A DNA stretch of 64,000 nucleotides from Silene conica (GCA_029255685.2 CM055315.2:50373358-50437357), one strand, 5' to 3'. Numbered from the stretch's first letter, positions 33,574 through 46,121 are shown. The notes: a model not told the origin generated them from the letters alone. Translations and numbers: made by a program.

Positions 33574-34431
33574 TGTCTGTCGTGTATACGGTCAAACATA
33601 AATCCTAGGTACTACTAACTGAAGCTAGTGGTAGTAGGGTCGAATCCCACATAGAGGCAGAGTCTTAACACTTAGGTCAGTTCAATGGTCACTAGGGGGT
33701 TTGTTGTTGTTGTTGTTGATTAACTAATATCTAAAACATGAATAAAAATGAACTAAAAGGATAAGAAAAACGAGTTTTAACAGTAAAAAGGGGAATGGTC
33801 AGGAATCGGGTCACCGCGGTAATTCATGTCATACATAAATACTAGGTCAGTCAAGTCATTGATAAGGTGGGTAGTGATTGTCTGCTTTCGGTCTCAAATC
33901 GCCGTAGACTCCAAAACCAATCTTTCGATCCAAGAAGGTTATATCGATCGTCCTAACAAGCCTACTCTACCAATCTTACGATCCAGGTAAATTTTTACTT
34001 ATTAAACCGGTCTCCTGCGTGCACTCAGTTAACAAGTTTTCTAATTATATTGCTTATAAACAAACCTTATCGCAAAGGTGACTAACATGTGAATCTTACG
34101 ACATTAATACCGCGACTTCGCTCATCCTAACATATTAAAAAGATTACCTACTCAGCTTTCGGATCTACGCTATTCATATCAATATTAACTAAATACGACA
34201 TAACGAAAACTGAATATAAATTAATAATGACGATAGAGAATAAACTAAAACGTAAATAAGATAAAAGGGATTAAGAAAAGTTACACTAAAATTGGCAAAG
34301 AACAGATGAAGAACAAGATCCGACAATGAACTAAAAGCTTCAAACAAAACCTAAAAGCTACTGTGTGAAAATGAGAGATTAGTAAAAGATTAGATTAAAA
34401 AACTAGATAAGTGATTAGTGTTAACCTACTT

Positions 34432-34439
34432 CTTATATA
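34432..34439 (-). promoter_or_regulatory. TATA box of the Athila-like LTR
   Basis: TATATAAG on the minus strand, about 70 bp downstream of the palindrome cluster in the reading direction of the LTR. Confidence 0.55.
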
Positions 34440-34509
34440 GAGAGATTAGGTTAATCACTTTATTTGACCTAAAAAACTAAATTGCGGAAACCGAGGTCTT
34501 TAGTGAGTT

Positions 34510-34695
34510 GCTCGATCGAGTTCTAGAATCACTCGATCGAGTACTTCTTCTTCTATAATCCTTCGATCGAAGCTTCAGAAACCTTCAATCCCACTACCCT
34601 TCCTGCATTCTCCTCGATCGAGTAAAAGACTACTCGATCGAGCACTTCCTCAGCAAATTCCCTTCGATCGAGCAAACACCAGAGCTCGATCAAGT
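34510..34695. repeat. CTCGATCGAG palindromes in pairs
   Basis: Pairs start at 34510/34531 (21 bp), 34612/34632 (20 bp) and 34662/34684 (22 bp), with a single CTTCGATCGAAG at 34561. A 10-12 bp palindrome replaces the GGTCGGTCGACC of Athila-A, while spacing and position upstream of TATA are the same. Confidence 0.85.
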
Positions 34696-35362
34696 AAATA
34701 TCAGTCCAAGCTGCTCGTTTCTGTCCCAGTTGCTTCTGTTCTTCGTTTTCCTTCTGGTTTAGGCTCTTATCTTCTGAAAATTGCACTTCTGAGGCTTTTC
34801 AAGTTCCTTGTCTTTGTTCCATCTCCTAAAAGTAGCCTACTTTCGACAAAAAAGGCATGATTTTCGCGACTATTGCATAATTTCCTGCAAAACAACAAGA
34901 AAGACGCAAAGAAGCGGAAATGGGGTAAAACATCGCATAAAACACGTATAAATGCATGGAAATGCATGCTAAAAGATGCTAAAAAGTATATGTAATATGC
35001 ACGCATCAAACATCCCCAAACCAAACCTTTACTTTTCCTCAAGCAAACTAATGCAACTACAAGAACTAAATGCAACTACCTACTACCTAATGGAATGAAA
35101 TCGCCTCAGAGCCAACTATAGGTTATACATTAACTATCTAAATGTAGAAAATCAGCTACCAAGAAGTTCAAAACCAAAAGCAACGAATTCATACATGTAA
35201 TGAAAAACAACTTGGACAATTGACCTTAAATGACTTGTGTACTTTGGACTCTCCCGGGTCACTCTTCTCTTATCAAACAAGGGTAATCATTTATGTGCAA
35301 GAGAGAAAGATAGGAAAATGAAGACAATCTCCTAAGTGCGACCAACATATCATGCAATGCAA

Positions 35363-35730
35363 CTAGTGTTGTCGCACTAATTGTGGAGGACACTAGCTCA
35401 ATCTCACGGCACATTGAGGGGACATGAGTTCCACGCACAAAATTCGAGACTCTCTCCCTCTCTCTCTAGCTTTCATCTTACACAAAAATTAGAGGTAATT
35501 TTTGCAGTTTCTAGCTCAAGAAAAGGGTATTTCTCGGAGCATCTTAGGTGCAACAATTAGGAGGATATCTAATTTGATATCTGATCCTAGGCCTTTGCAA
35601 GGACTGAAGGTTAATTCTTGTTCCCACATCTTTGTATCTTGTTTTTCGTTTATGACTATAAATCGTACTTTATGAATTCGTTATAATCCTGCATATAAAG
35701 AATTGGGACATATACAGATATGTTCCCACA
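35363..35730 (+). repeat. 3' part of the copia 5' LTR
   Basis: Ends TGTTCCCACA directly before the primer site. It includes a CT-rich tract (about 35451-35470). The left limit is inferred from where Athila-like similarity stops. Confidence 0.6.
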
Positions 35731-35732
35731 AG

Positions 35733-35744
35733 TGGTATCAGAGC
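35733..35744 (+). other. Primer binding site of the copia element (tRNA-iMet)
   Basis: TGGTATCAGAGC two bases after the LTR end; fixes plus orientation. Confidence 0.88.
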
Positions 35745-35987
35745 ATTAGGTATACGAAATTTATTTTATATGAATTTCATAAACGTTTTTTTTTTTGGGA
35801 AAAAATACAACTCGCGGTAATGTTCACGAAAAAGAAAAAAAATTTCGAGCAGGCTGTTTTTTTAGTAGCCTGTTTTTTTTCGGCTTTTTTTTACGGGCTG
35901 TTTTCGTCTTATTTTTTTTCTTGTTATGCATTATAAGGATCATGTATACATGTTGTTGTGAAAAAGTTCACAAGTTTTGATACCTAA

Positions 35988-38331
35988 TGTAATAACCCGT
36001 ATTCGTGTGAAACCTTACATTAGTTATGTTCTTTTTCTTCGTTAATTAGGCCGTAGACCTAGTATGTTTATAAGCGTCTTTAGACCATGGTGGGTTTCGA
36101 ATTGGGGATCCATGGTATCGAAATAGAGTGTTGTAGTATGCTGTTTGGGAGGCTCGAACTTGGGACCAATGGGAGCATTGGAGTGGGCCTCGTTTTGTGT
36201 GCAAACAAGAAGCCCACACACGTTTTAAATCTCTTCCCAGCAAGAGATTGTATACCGCCTACTTAAGATAGGGTTTTGCTAACTCTAACCCTACCCTAAC
36301 CCTAATTCCTATACACTCACCTCTAGCCGTCACATCAAACAACTAAAAGAAGCCTTGCACGGTGGCCATAAGGTTGTTCACGGTGGTTCGAATTGGGTCG
36401 TTAAACTGGGAGTCACACTCACGCTCTAATCCTTCTGTCAGGCCGTGTGTTTGCATACCCTAATCAGCAAGGTATAACGCGATGAATCCTTAATGTTTTT
36501 ATGTAATTTTGTAGTGGATCATGTAATAAACGTGTAAAGAGCATGTGTTAATGGTCGTAGTCTGTTAAAGGGCGTCGTACGGGGGTTAGTATGCGTTACA
36601 AGGAGGAGTTTCATGTATACTGTTGTCGTTTTCTTTATCACGTGTTTTCTGGGCATCAATTTGTTGTATGTATGGAGTCGTGTTTAGGATATGCTTTATG
36701 GGTCTTGTGGTGGAAGGGTAAGTAGTGTTCTGGGGTGTCAAGTAGGGGTGGTTGTGGTGGTTCGTGGTGACTGGTTATGGTGGTTTGGGTGGTTGATAAG
36801 GGCGCTGTCAAAGGGCTGTTGTTGTTAGTTTGTTTTCTTATTTTCAAGTCAGAATGTAGGAGTGACCTTGGGAGTGGTAACACCGTTGACTCGGGGGAGG
36901 TCGACACGGTGTTACCACTGAGTCGTGTGGGTCTGGTGTCTCAGGCGGCTGTGGTGGTGGAATCAGGTGGTCGTGCTGGCTGAGCGGTTTGCGAGAGGTA
37001 TGTGTTTGGGTCTGGTCAGAGTGTCACCGTGAGGAACCAGGCCTGGTGTAGGCTCTGGTTCAACCCGATAGTGGAAGTCGACGGGGCTGACGCCCGCTGA
37101 CGGTGGCCGTGGGGGTAGGTTGGAGTGCTGGGTACGCGTGGTGATGGTTGTCGGTGGGTGTAGTGGTGGTCACGGCGGTTTCAGGGCAGGTCGATGGCGG
37201 GTGTAGGGCTGTTGGTGTGTCGGGTCTAAGTGTCGTTATTACAAATATTACTATCACTATTATTAATTATTATTACTTTTATTAATTATTATTATTAGTA
37301 TTATTATTATTACCCTTATGAATATTATTATTAGTATTTTTATTATCATTTTGTCATTTATGAGTATTTTGATAATTATGGTAAAGATATTATTTGATAT
37401 GGTTTTAATGAGTATATTTATCATTTGAATTTCAAATCAAAGTAATAATTTTAGAAGTTACTATTTTTGGAAGGTTGCTATTTTGGGTAACCTCGTTGTT
37501 AGGAAGCTTTCTATTTATAGGGGGTTTCTATAAGTAGAGTGTGCATACGTATTTCGAGAATTAGGGTGTTTATTAATTATATAATATTTGTTTAGGAAGC
37601 GGGTTTCGTGTGGAACATTTCTAAGCAAGCTTTGGTTTGATCTGCATTCCTGCTATTTCAGGTAGGGGAGGTTACTGGTTTATAATAATGTGTGATCCAT
37701 TATCCCTGGTGTTGAACATGTTTACGATATATTATCATGAGATCGTTATTTTGTGATGTTTGTACTATTTTGAGATATTATTATAATGCGCATATATATT
37801 CTATTGTTTTGTGATACGGAGTTGGATCGGTGCGGAGTATATATGGTGTTGGATCGGTGCGGAGTATATATGGTGTTGGATCGGTGCGGAGTATATATGG
37901 TGTTGGATCGGTGCGGAGTATATATATATATGGCGTTGGATCGGTGCGGAGTTTACTATATTGTTATATTTATTATTTTCCCTACTCAACCTCGTGGTTG
38001 ACCCTGTGTATTCGTGATCACCTGTGATGAACCAACTTTTGGGGAGCAGATTGACAGGTGGCTGAGACTAAGGGGGAGCTATGGGAGGAAGAGCTTGGAT
38101 CCAGACCAGTTTAGATGTCTAGATCACCTTAGTCAGTTTTATAAGAGTTGTACTTTATTTATTTTGTTAAGACTTTTGGACACGGATGTAAGAACATGTT
38201 TTGAGTTAACTTTATATTTAAAGTACTGGTTATCTTCCTTTGTATCTACTGCCTCGGGAAACCGAGATGGTAACACTCTCATTTATCTAAGGAGTCCTAG
38301 TTCAGGCCCTTGAATAAATGGGGGTGTTACA
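35988..38331 (+). repeat. 5' LTR of Tekay-2, 2344 bp
   Basis: TGTAATAACCCG to GGGTGTTACA. It holds a telo-box-like CCCTAACCCTAA stretch at about 36283-36302, a strong hairpin with perfect 14-bp arms (AGTGGTAACACCGT, 36873-36886 and 36906-36919), and five 27-bp repeats (37822-37955). ORFs within are not genes. Confidence 0.95.
37822..37955 (+). repeat. Five 27-bp tandem repeats in the Tekay-2 LTR
   Basis: Units start TTGGATCGGTGCGGAGTATA at 37822, 37849, 37876, 37903 and 37936; the fourth has six extra bases in its TA-run. Identical copy at 45494-45627. Confidence 0.95.
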
Positions 38332-38334
38332 AAG

Positions 38335-38346
38335 TGGTATCAGAGC
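38335..38346 (+). other. Primer binding site of Tekay-2 (tRNA-iMet)
   Basis: TGGTATCAGAGC, three bases after the LTR. Confidence 0.92.
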
Positions 38347-38893
38347 GAACGATCCTCAGGCCTAACCTAATGAACCTAATGAATGTAGGAGAGTCTAAAT
38401 AAAATGAACCCCCGGGATAGGACTGTTAAGAGCACACTAAAGGGGAAGTATGAGTCTGGGGCCCCCTCACACCGAACCATTGGCCCTATCAGTTTTACCC
38501 GGGAACCCAGAGTGAAAATATGAGAGAATAAGGGTAGATTAGGAAAGGATGGAAGTAATGGTATGTTGTGATAAAGTATCCATACAACTTGAGTATATGA
38601 AACTAATTGGAATAGCCGGGAGGGGCATGAACATGAAAGGGATTTTAGTTGTGAATAAAAGAGGTGTGAATTGATGTGGTTATGTGAAGTATTTTGAAAC
38701 ATGTCAGTAAATGCTTTCATTCCTTTCTCATTATGTCTAGTGATATGCGGTTATGTGATCCCGAGCCATGTTATAATTTGGTAGTACTCAATCTGATAGT
38801 TGATGCTAGACTTTATCGTTTAGGGATTTTAGCCCTAATCTTAATGGGTACCCACACGAGTCGGGACTCATTCCTTTTCTGTTGTATTATAGT

Positions 38894-41800
38894 ATGCCTC
38901 CGCGAAGAGACAACCTCGCTAATATCACCCAAGAGGAGTTAGAACTATTACGAGCTGAGATTGAGACTCTAAAGGCTAAACGAATGGACTCCGCGAAAAT
39001 GAGCACGATAATTGCAAGGCACCAACCCACCCATTTCACCGGGGAGGGTGAGCCTCATTTGCTGGGGGCCTGGTGCAGAGAACTCGGTAACCTGTTCGAG
39101 TTAGTGGACTGCCCTGAAGAGCTGATGGTGGACCAGGCTGCCCACTATCTGAGGGGTATGGCTGGAGACTGGTGGACCGCGAATAAGGGAGAGCTCCGGG
39201 AAGCAACTATAGAGGGTGGGTCCGCGTTTGTTCCGTGGGATGCATTCAAGGGGGTTCTGAACGAGGCGTTTTTACCAGAATTCCAAAAGAGCAAGCTGAG
39301 GGAGGAGTTCGACTCATTCCAGATGTCGGAGGACATGACCGTAGAGGCTTACTACAGGAAGTTCATCCAGTTGGTGCACTACGTGGGAGACATGGGTTTC
39401 GACGATGCTATGCTAGCCATGAAATTTGAGAGGGGATTATCAATCGCCATCAAAAAGAGACTGATTGCAGCTCCGCCCACCACAATCCGTGACATCTATT
39501 TACGGGCTGGGGCGGCGGAGAGGCTTTCGGTTATGATCAAAAAGGACAAACAGTCCAAGGCAGAAAAGAGGAAAGCTGAAACAGTAGCAGAGGGTTCAGG
39601 GTCGAAAAAGCAAAGTAATAACAAGTTCAGTGGGTACTTCGGGAGTAGTGCCTCTGGTGGTGGGAGAAATCAGAGTGGGGGAAATCACATGAGTGGGGTT
39701 TCTGGCAGTGGTTCGGCAGGAATTGTGTGTTTCGGCTGTGGAAAGAGGGGACATAAGCAGGCGGTGTGTCGTTCGTCTGGAGGAAATCAGTCCGGGGGCT
39801 ATCGCACACCTTCATCCGGATACCAGGGATCCCGCACCCAGTCCTACGGCAGCAGTGGCTATCGCACACCCATGGCAAACTATGGTGGGGGTGCGAAGTC
39901 CGGAGGCAGCAGCAGCTACCAGAGGAACTACAACAACAATCAGAACCGTTCATATCAAAATCAGTACAATGGAGGTGGGAACAGCAACAAGACGGGGACG
40001 GCAGGAAATCAGCAGGCTGGGACATCTGGTGCCAGCCAGAGTGGGGTCAAGTCCAGTGGCAACCTCTTTGCCATGGGAAAGCAGGCCGCTCAAGAGGACG
40101 CTCATGTGGTTACTGGTACTTTTCTTGTGAACTCTAAACCTACTTTCGTACTTTTCGATTCCGGTGCCACCCATTCTTTTGTGTCTAGAGACCATGTTAG
40201 AGTTTTGGGGCTTGAGAGGTTCGACTGGGTCGCGGACTCAGTGACCATACCTTCAGGAGAGTCAATAGCTTGTAACAGAGTCTATGGAAGTGTACCCATC
40301 AGAATCGGGGAAGCAATGTTCTATTGTGACCTCATAGAATTTCCGCTGGGAGGTTTTGAGGTGATCCTCGGGATGGATTGGCTGGGGAAGTATAGGGCTT
40401 TTATCGACTGTCATCAAAAGAAAATTTCCTTGAAGGGACCCAAGGGAGTGAGGGTATCCTACAAGGGGTATAGAGTCAAACCAAAGATCAAATTTATATC
40501 TGTCAATACCCTGAAATCTAGCTTGCGGAAAGGAGAAAGCCTAATTTTGTGCCAAATGTGGGATAGTGAGGCTGAGACCCCCAAGACTAGTGAGATACCT
40601 GTGGTACGGGAATTTGAGGGAGTTTTTCGAGACGACATTCCAGGGTTACCGCCGAGGAGGGAAGTGGAATTTTCCATTGACCTCAAACCAGGAGCGGGAC
40701 CAATATCTAAATCACCGTACCGTATGGGACCGAAAGAAATGGAGGAGTTGAAGAAGCAATTGGATGAGCTAGCTGAGAAAGGGTTCATCCGACCCAGTGT
40801 GTCGCCCTGGGGGGCACCTGTTTTGTTTGTAAAGAAGAAGGATGGGAGTTTGAGGTTGTGTGTTGACTACCGAGAGCTGAACAATGTAACCATCAAGAAC
40901 CGTTACCCATTGCCGAGAATTGACGACTTGTTCGATCAGTTGAGTGGAGCCGGGGTTTTCTCCAAGATTGATTTGAGATCCGGGTATCATCAATTGAGGA
41001 TAAAAGATGAAGACATTCCGAAGACCGCTTTCCGAACGAGGTATGGCCACTATGAATTTGTGGTTATGCCCTTTGGATTGACTAATGCTCCAGCTGTGTT
41101 CATGGACTTGATGAATCGAGTCTTTAGCCCGTATCTCGACAAGTTCGTGGTGGTATTTATCGATGATATCCTGGTATATTCCAAGAATGCGGAGGAGCAC
41201 GAAGATCATTTGAGGAAGGTACTTCAGACTTTGGAAGAACATAAACTCAATGCTAAGTTGAGTAAGTGTGAATTCTGGTTGGAGAAAGTGGCGTTCTTGG
41301 GGCATGTCATTTCCAAAGAGGGGGTATCTGTTGACCCTAGCAAAATCGAAGCTGTGACTAAGTGGCAAAGTCCGAAGAATGTGAGTGAAATCCGAAGTTT
41401 TCTGGGGTTAGCAGGTTATTATTGGAGATTCGTCAAAGATTTTTCCAAGATAGCGAAGCCGTTGACGTCGTTGATGAGGAAGGAGAACCGTTATATCTGG
41501 GATGAGAGTTGTGAGAAGGCATTCCTAACCCTTAAGGAACGCCTGACAACAGCTCCTATCCTGGCCTTGCCAGTTGGGAGTGATAATTTTGAAGTATACA
41601 CCGACGCTTCAAAGCATGGGTTGGGTTGTGTGCTAATGTAGAATGGTAGAGTGATCGCGTATGCTTCTCGCCAGTTGAAGACCTACGAAGAGAATTATCC
41701 GACTCATGATTTGGAGTTGGGCGCTGTGGTCTTTGCACTGAAATTGTGGCGTCATTACCTTTATGGAGCCACTTTTAAGGTGTTTTCTGACCATAAGAGC

Positions 41801-43492
41801 CTGAAATATATCTACACCCAGAAAGAGTTGAACATGAGGCAGAGGAGGTGGATAGAGTTAATCGGAGACTATGATATGCAGATTATCTACCATGAGGGCA
41901 AGGCGAATGTGGTAGCTGATGCCCTAAGTAGGAAGTCGGTGCATGCTTTGAGTTGTGCCAGATCGAGGGTGAGGTTGCATGGCGAATTGAGGGAGATGGG
42001 AATTTTTATGATCCGGAAAGGGGATGCCCTTGGTGATTTGACAGTGGAGCCTGAGCTGTATGGGGAGATTCGGGAGTTGCAGAATAACGATGAGAGAATT
42101 CAGAAGTGGCGTTTAATGGTGGAAAGTGGGGTTGGTGAAAATGCATCCAAGTTCAGTATTCATACCGACGGTAGCTTGAGATTCAGTGGGCGATGGTGTG
42201 TACCGAATGTTGGGGAGCTAAAGAAGAAGATCCTAACTGAAGCTCATGCTACTCCTTATTCTGTTCACCCAGGGGGTGATAAACTGTATAAGGACCTTAA
42301 GAAGACGTTTTGGTGGCCAAATATGAAGAAGGAGGTCGCAGAGTTTGTCTCAAGGTGTTTGACGTGTCAACGAGTGAAAGGGGAGCATAAGAGACCTCAA
42401 GGGAAGGTTCAGCCATTGGATGTACCAGAGTGGAAGTGGGAGAATATTTCGATGGACTTTATCGTGGGGTTGCCTCGAACTCAGAGGGGCAACAACATGA
42501 TTTGGGTGATTGTGGATCGCTTGACTAAGTCAGCTCACTTTATTCCCATGAAAGATACCTGGAGTAAAGCCGAGTTGGCTAAGTCATATGTTCAGAATGT
42601 TGTCAAACTGCATGGCGTACCCAAGGACATTGTTTCAGATCGAGATTCGAGGTTCATATCCAGATTTTGGCAGGAGTTGCAGGCTGCCTTGGGTACCCAA
42701 TTGAAGATGAGTACAGCTTTTCATCCGGCTACTGATGGTCAGACTGAGCGGACGATTCAGACTCTTGAGGATATGTTGAGAGCTTGTGTTCTTGAGTTCG
42801 GAGGATCTTGGGAGGATCGACTGGGGTTGATCGAGTTTTCTTATAATAACAGTTACCATGCAAGCATAGGCATGGCCCCTTTCGAGGCTCTATACGGGAG
42901 GAAGTGTCGGAGCCCTGTGTGTTGGGATGATCGAGCTGATGTTGTGACATTGGGGCCAGATATGATCCAGGAGATGGTGGAGCAGGTTCAGATTATTCGA
43001 CAGAAAATGAGGGCCACCCAGGATCGACAGAAGAGCTATGCAGATTTAAAAAGGAGCGATATTTCATTTGAGGTCGGCGAGAAAGTTCTACTTAAGGTAT
43101 CACCGATGAGGGGCGTAATGAGATTCGGCAAGCGTGGCAAATTGAGTCAGAAATTTATTGGACCGTTTGAGATTTTGGACAGGGTTGGAGAGGTGGCGTA
43201 CCGATTAGCTTTACCTCCAGCTCTATCCAAGGTCCACAATGTGTTCCATGTGTCGCAGTTAAGGAAATATGTGAGTGATCCATCACATGTGCTCCAACAC
43301 GAGGTGATCGAGGTCGATGAGCAGTTGGCATATGTCGAGACTCCTAGAGAGATTTTGGACAGGAAGGTGCGGAAAACTCGCAACGGGGAGACGTCCTTAG
43401 TGAAGGTCCTGTGGACCAACCATAATCAGGAAGAGGCTACATGGGAGCCTGAGGCATCTATGAGGGAGCGTTACCCGCATCTGTTTGATTAA
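38894..43492 (+). pseudogene. Tekay-2 Gag-Pol polyprotein with one in-frame stop
   Basis: One frame of 1532 codons from the ATG at 38894 ([13 protein letters not shown]) to 43492, broken only by TAG at codon 916 (41639-41641). Order: gag domain (about 45-200), knuckle [14 protein letters not shown] (from Cys279), protease FDSGATHSF (Asp422), reverse transcriptase with FIDDILVYS (Asp757-758), RNase H ([10 protein letters not shown]), HHCC zinc site (HPGGDKLY…[11 protein letters not shown]), integrase DDE (Asp1188, Asp1249, Glu1285; D35E spacing), and a C-terminal chromodomain ([18 protein letters not shown]). The stop falls in RNase [20 protein letters not shown], where Gln is expected: CAG to TAG. 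All other catalytic residues are present. Chromodomains steer integration to heterochromatin. Readthrough, a point mutation or a sequencing error are all possible. Confidence 0.93.
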
Positions 43493-43641
43493 GGTAAGTT
43501 ACGGGGACGTAACTCTTTTTTTTAGGAGGGTGGAATGTCACATTTCTGTTTTTAGGGTAAAGTTTGAGTATCTTGTGTCATGTCAGGGGTTTAGTACGTT
43601 GTTATGTCGCTTAAGTGAAGGCGAACTTCGGGACGAAGTTC

Positions 43642-43658
43642 TTTTAAGGGGGGAAGAC
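43642..43658 (+). other. Polypurine tract of Tekay-2
   Basis: TTTTAAGGGGGGAAGAC directly before the 3' LTR, downstream of the clade-typical TTCGGGACGAAGTTC box. Confidence 0.85.
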
Positions 43659-46003
43659 TGTAATAACCCGTATTCGTGTGAAACCTTACATTAGTTATGT
43701 TCTTTTTCTTCGTTAATTAGGCCGTAGACCTAGTATGTTTATAAGCGTCTTTAGACCATGGTGGGTTTCGAATTGGGGATCCATGGTATCGAAATAGAGT
43801 GTTGTAGTATGCTGTTTGGGAGGCTCGAACTTGGGACCAATGGGAGCATTGGAGTGGGCCTCGTTTTGTGTGCAAACAAGAAGCCCACACACGTTTTAAA
43901 TCTCTTCCCAGCAAGAGATTGTATACCGCCTACTTAAGATAGGGTTTTGCTAACTCTAACCCTACCCTAACCCTAATTCCTATACACTCACCTCTAGCCG
44001 TCACATCAAACAACTAAAAGAAGCCTTGCACGGTGGCCATAAGGTTGTTCACGGTGGTTCGAATTGGGTCGTTAAACTGGGAGTCACACTCACGCTCTAA
44101 TCCTTCTGTCAGGCCGTGTGTTTGCATACCCTAATCAGCAAGGTATAACGCGATGAATCCTTAATGTTTTTATGTAATTTTGTAGTGGATCATGTAATAA
44201 ACGTGTAAAGAGCATGTGTTAATGGTCGTAGTCTGTTAAAGGGCGTCGTACGGGGGTTAGTATGCGTTACAAGGAGGAGTTTCATGTATACTGTTGTCGT
44301 TTTCTTTATCACGTGTTTTCTGGGCATCAATTTGTTGTATGTATGGAGTCGTGTTTAGGATATGCTTTATGGGTCTTGTGGTGGAAGGGTAAGTAGTGTT
44401 CTGGGGTGTCAAGTAGGGGTGGTTGTGGTGGTTCGTGGTGACTGGTTATGGTGGTTTGGGTGGTTGATAAGGGCGCTGTCAAAGGGCTGTTGTTGTTAGT
44501 TTGTTTTCTTATTTTCAAGTCAGAATGTAGGAGTGACCTTGGGAGTGGTAACACCGTTGACTCGGGGGAGGTCGACACGGTGTTACCACTGAGTCGTGTG
44601 GGTCTGGTGTCTCAGGCGGCTGTGGTGGTGGAATCAGGTGGTCGTGCTGGCTGAGCGGTTTGCGAGAGGTATGTGTTTGGGTCTGGTCAGAGTGTCACCG
44701 TGAGGAACCAGGCCTGGTGTAGGCTCTGGTTCAACCCGATAGTGGAAGTCGACGGGGCTGACGCCCGCTGACGGTGGCCGTGGGGGTAGGTTGGAGTGCT
44801 GGGTACGCGTGGTGATGGTTGTCGGTGGGTGTAGTGGTGGTCACGGCGGTTTCAGGGCAGGTCGATGGCGGGTGTAGGGCTGTTGGTGTGTCGGGTCTAA
44901 GTGTCGTTATTACAAATATTACTATCACTATTATTAATTATTATTACTTTTATTAATTATTATTATTAGTATTATTATTATTACCCTTATGAATATTATT
45001 ATTAGTATTTTTATTATCATTTTGTCATTTATGAGTATTTTGATAATTATGGTAAAGATATTATTTGATATGGTTTTAATGAGTATATTTATCATTTGAA
45101 TTTCAAATCAAAGTAATAATTTTAGAAGTTACTATTTTTGGAAGGTTGCTATTTTGGGTAACCTCGTTGTTAGGAAGCTTTCTATTTATAGGGGGGTTTC
45201 TATAAGTAGAGTGTGCATACGTATTTCGAGAATTAGGGTGTTTATTAATTATATAATATTTGTTTAGGAAGCGGGTTTCGTGTGGAACATTTCTAAGCAA
45301 GCTTTGGTTTGATCTGCATTCCTGCTATTTCAGGTAGGGGAGGTTACTGGTTTATAATAATGTGTGATCCATTATCCCTGGTGTTGAACATGTTTACGAT
45401 ATATTATCATGAGATCGTTATTTTGTGATGTTTGTACTATTTTGAGATATTATTATAATGCGCATATATATTCTATTGTTTTGTGATACGGAGTTGGATC
45501 GGTGCGGAGTATATATGGTGTTGGATCGGTGCGGAGTATATATGGTGTTGGATCGGTGCGGAGTATATATGGTGTTGGATCGGTGCGGAGTATATATATA
45601 TATGGCGTTGGATCGGTGCGGAGTTTACTATATTGTTATATTTATTATTTTCCCTACTCAACCTCGTGGTTGACCCTGTGTATTCGTGATCACCTGTGAT
45701 GAACCAACTTTTGGGGAGCAGATTGACAGGTGGCTGAGACTAAGGGGGAGCTATGGGAGGAAGAGCTTGGATCCAGACCAGTTTAGATGTCTAGATCACC
45801 TTAGTCAGTTTTATAAGAGTTGTACTTTATTTATTTTGTTAAGACTTTTGGACACGGATGTAAGAACATGTTTTGAGTTAACTTTATATTTAAAGTACTG
45901 GTTATCTTCCTTTGTATCTACTGCCTCGGGAAACCGAGATGGTAACACTCTCATTTATCTGAGGAGTCCTAGTTCAGGCCCTTGAATAAATGGGGGTGTT
46001 ACA
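43659..46003 (+). repeat. 3' LTR of Tekay-2, 2345 bp
   Basis: Almost identical to 35988-38331; see the whole-element entry. 27-bp repeats at 45494-45627, 14-bp hairpin arms at 44544-44557 and 44577-44590. Confidence 0.95.
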
Positions 46004-46121
46004 CCTAATTATTTTAAAACGGCTTAAAATAATGTTGGATTAATTCATACGATAATATGAATATGTTTTGTTCGACTAATATTATGCGAGTAATTACGGA
46101 ATTATCACATAATTTAGTCAA
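46004..46121 (+). other. Copia leader fragment between Tekay-2 and family B
   Basis: 118 bp bounded by the right CCTAA of Tekay-2 and the left GTCAA of family B (46117-46121). It is the middle piece of the interrupted copia leader. Confidence 0.8.

Larger units (their letters stand above)
33574..35362 (-). mobile_element. Athila-like LTR with part of the 3' internal region
   Basis: LTR about 33574-35008. It ends (on plus) in CACGCATCA like Athila-A and is followed by the same polypurine tract in complement (CCCCAAACCAAACC). The next 350 bp resemble 17192-17520 of Athila-A and then break near 35362, where copia LTR sequence begins. The sequence is well diverged from Athila-A. It has a TATA box at 34432-34439 and a CTCGATCGAG palindrome cluster at 34510-34695. 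Confidence 0.75.
35988..46003 (+). mobile_element. Tekay-2, complete chromovirus, 10.0 kb
   Basis: 5' LTR 35988-38331, primer site 38335-38346, polyprotein 38894-43492, polypurine tract 43642-43658, 3' LTR 43659-46003. Perfect 5-bp target duplication CCTAA at 35983-35987 and 46004-46008. By eye the two LTRs differ by one base (CTAAGG at 38287, CTGAGG in the other) and one G in a G-run, so insertion was very recent. The only coding defect seen is one in-frame TAG. Confidence 0.96.

Noticed and set aside
36275-36310. Telomere repeat
   Set aside because: Only a few imperfect CCCTAA units inside an LTR; more like a telo-box promoter element.
37786-38027. Overlapping ORFs with repeated peptides such as LDRCGVYMV
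   Set aside because: They are translations of the 27-bp LTR repeats in three frames and recur in the other LTR; no start context or family match.
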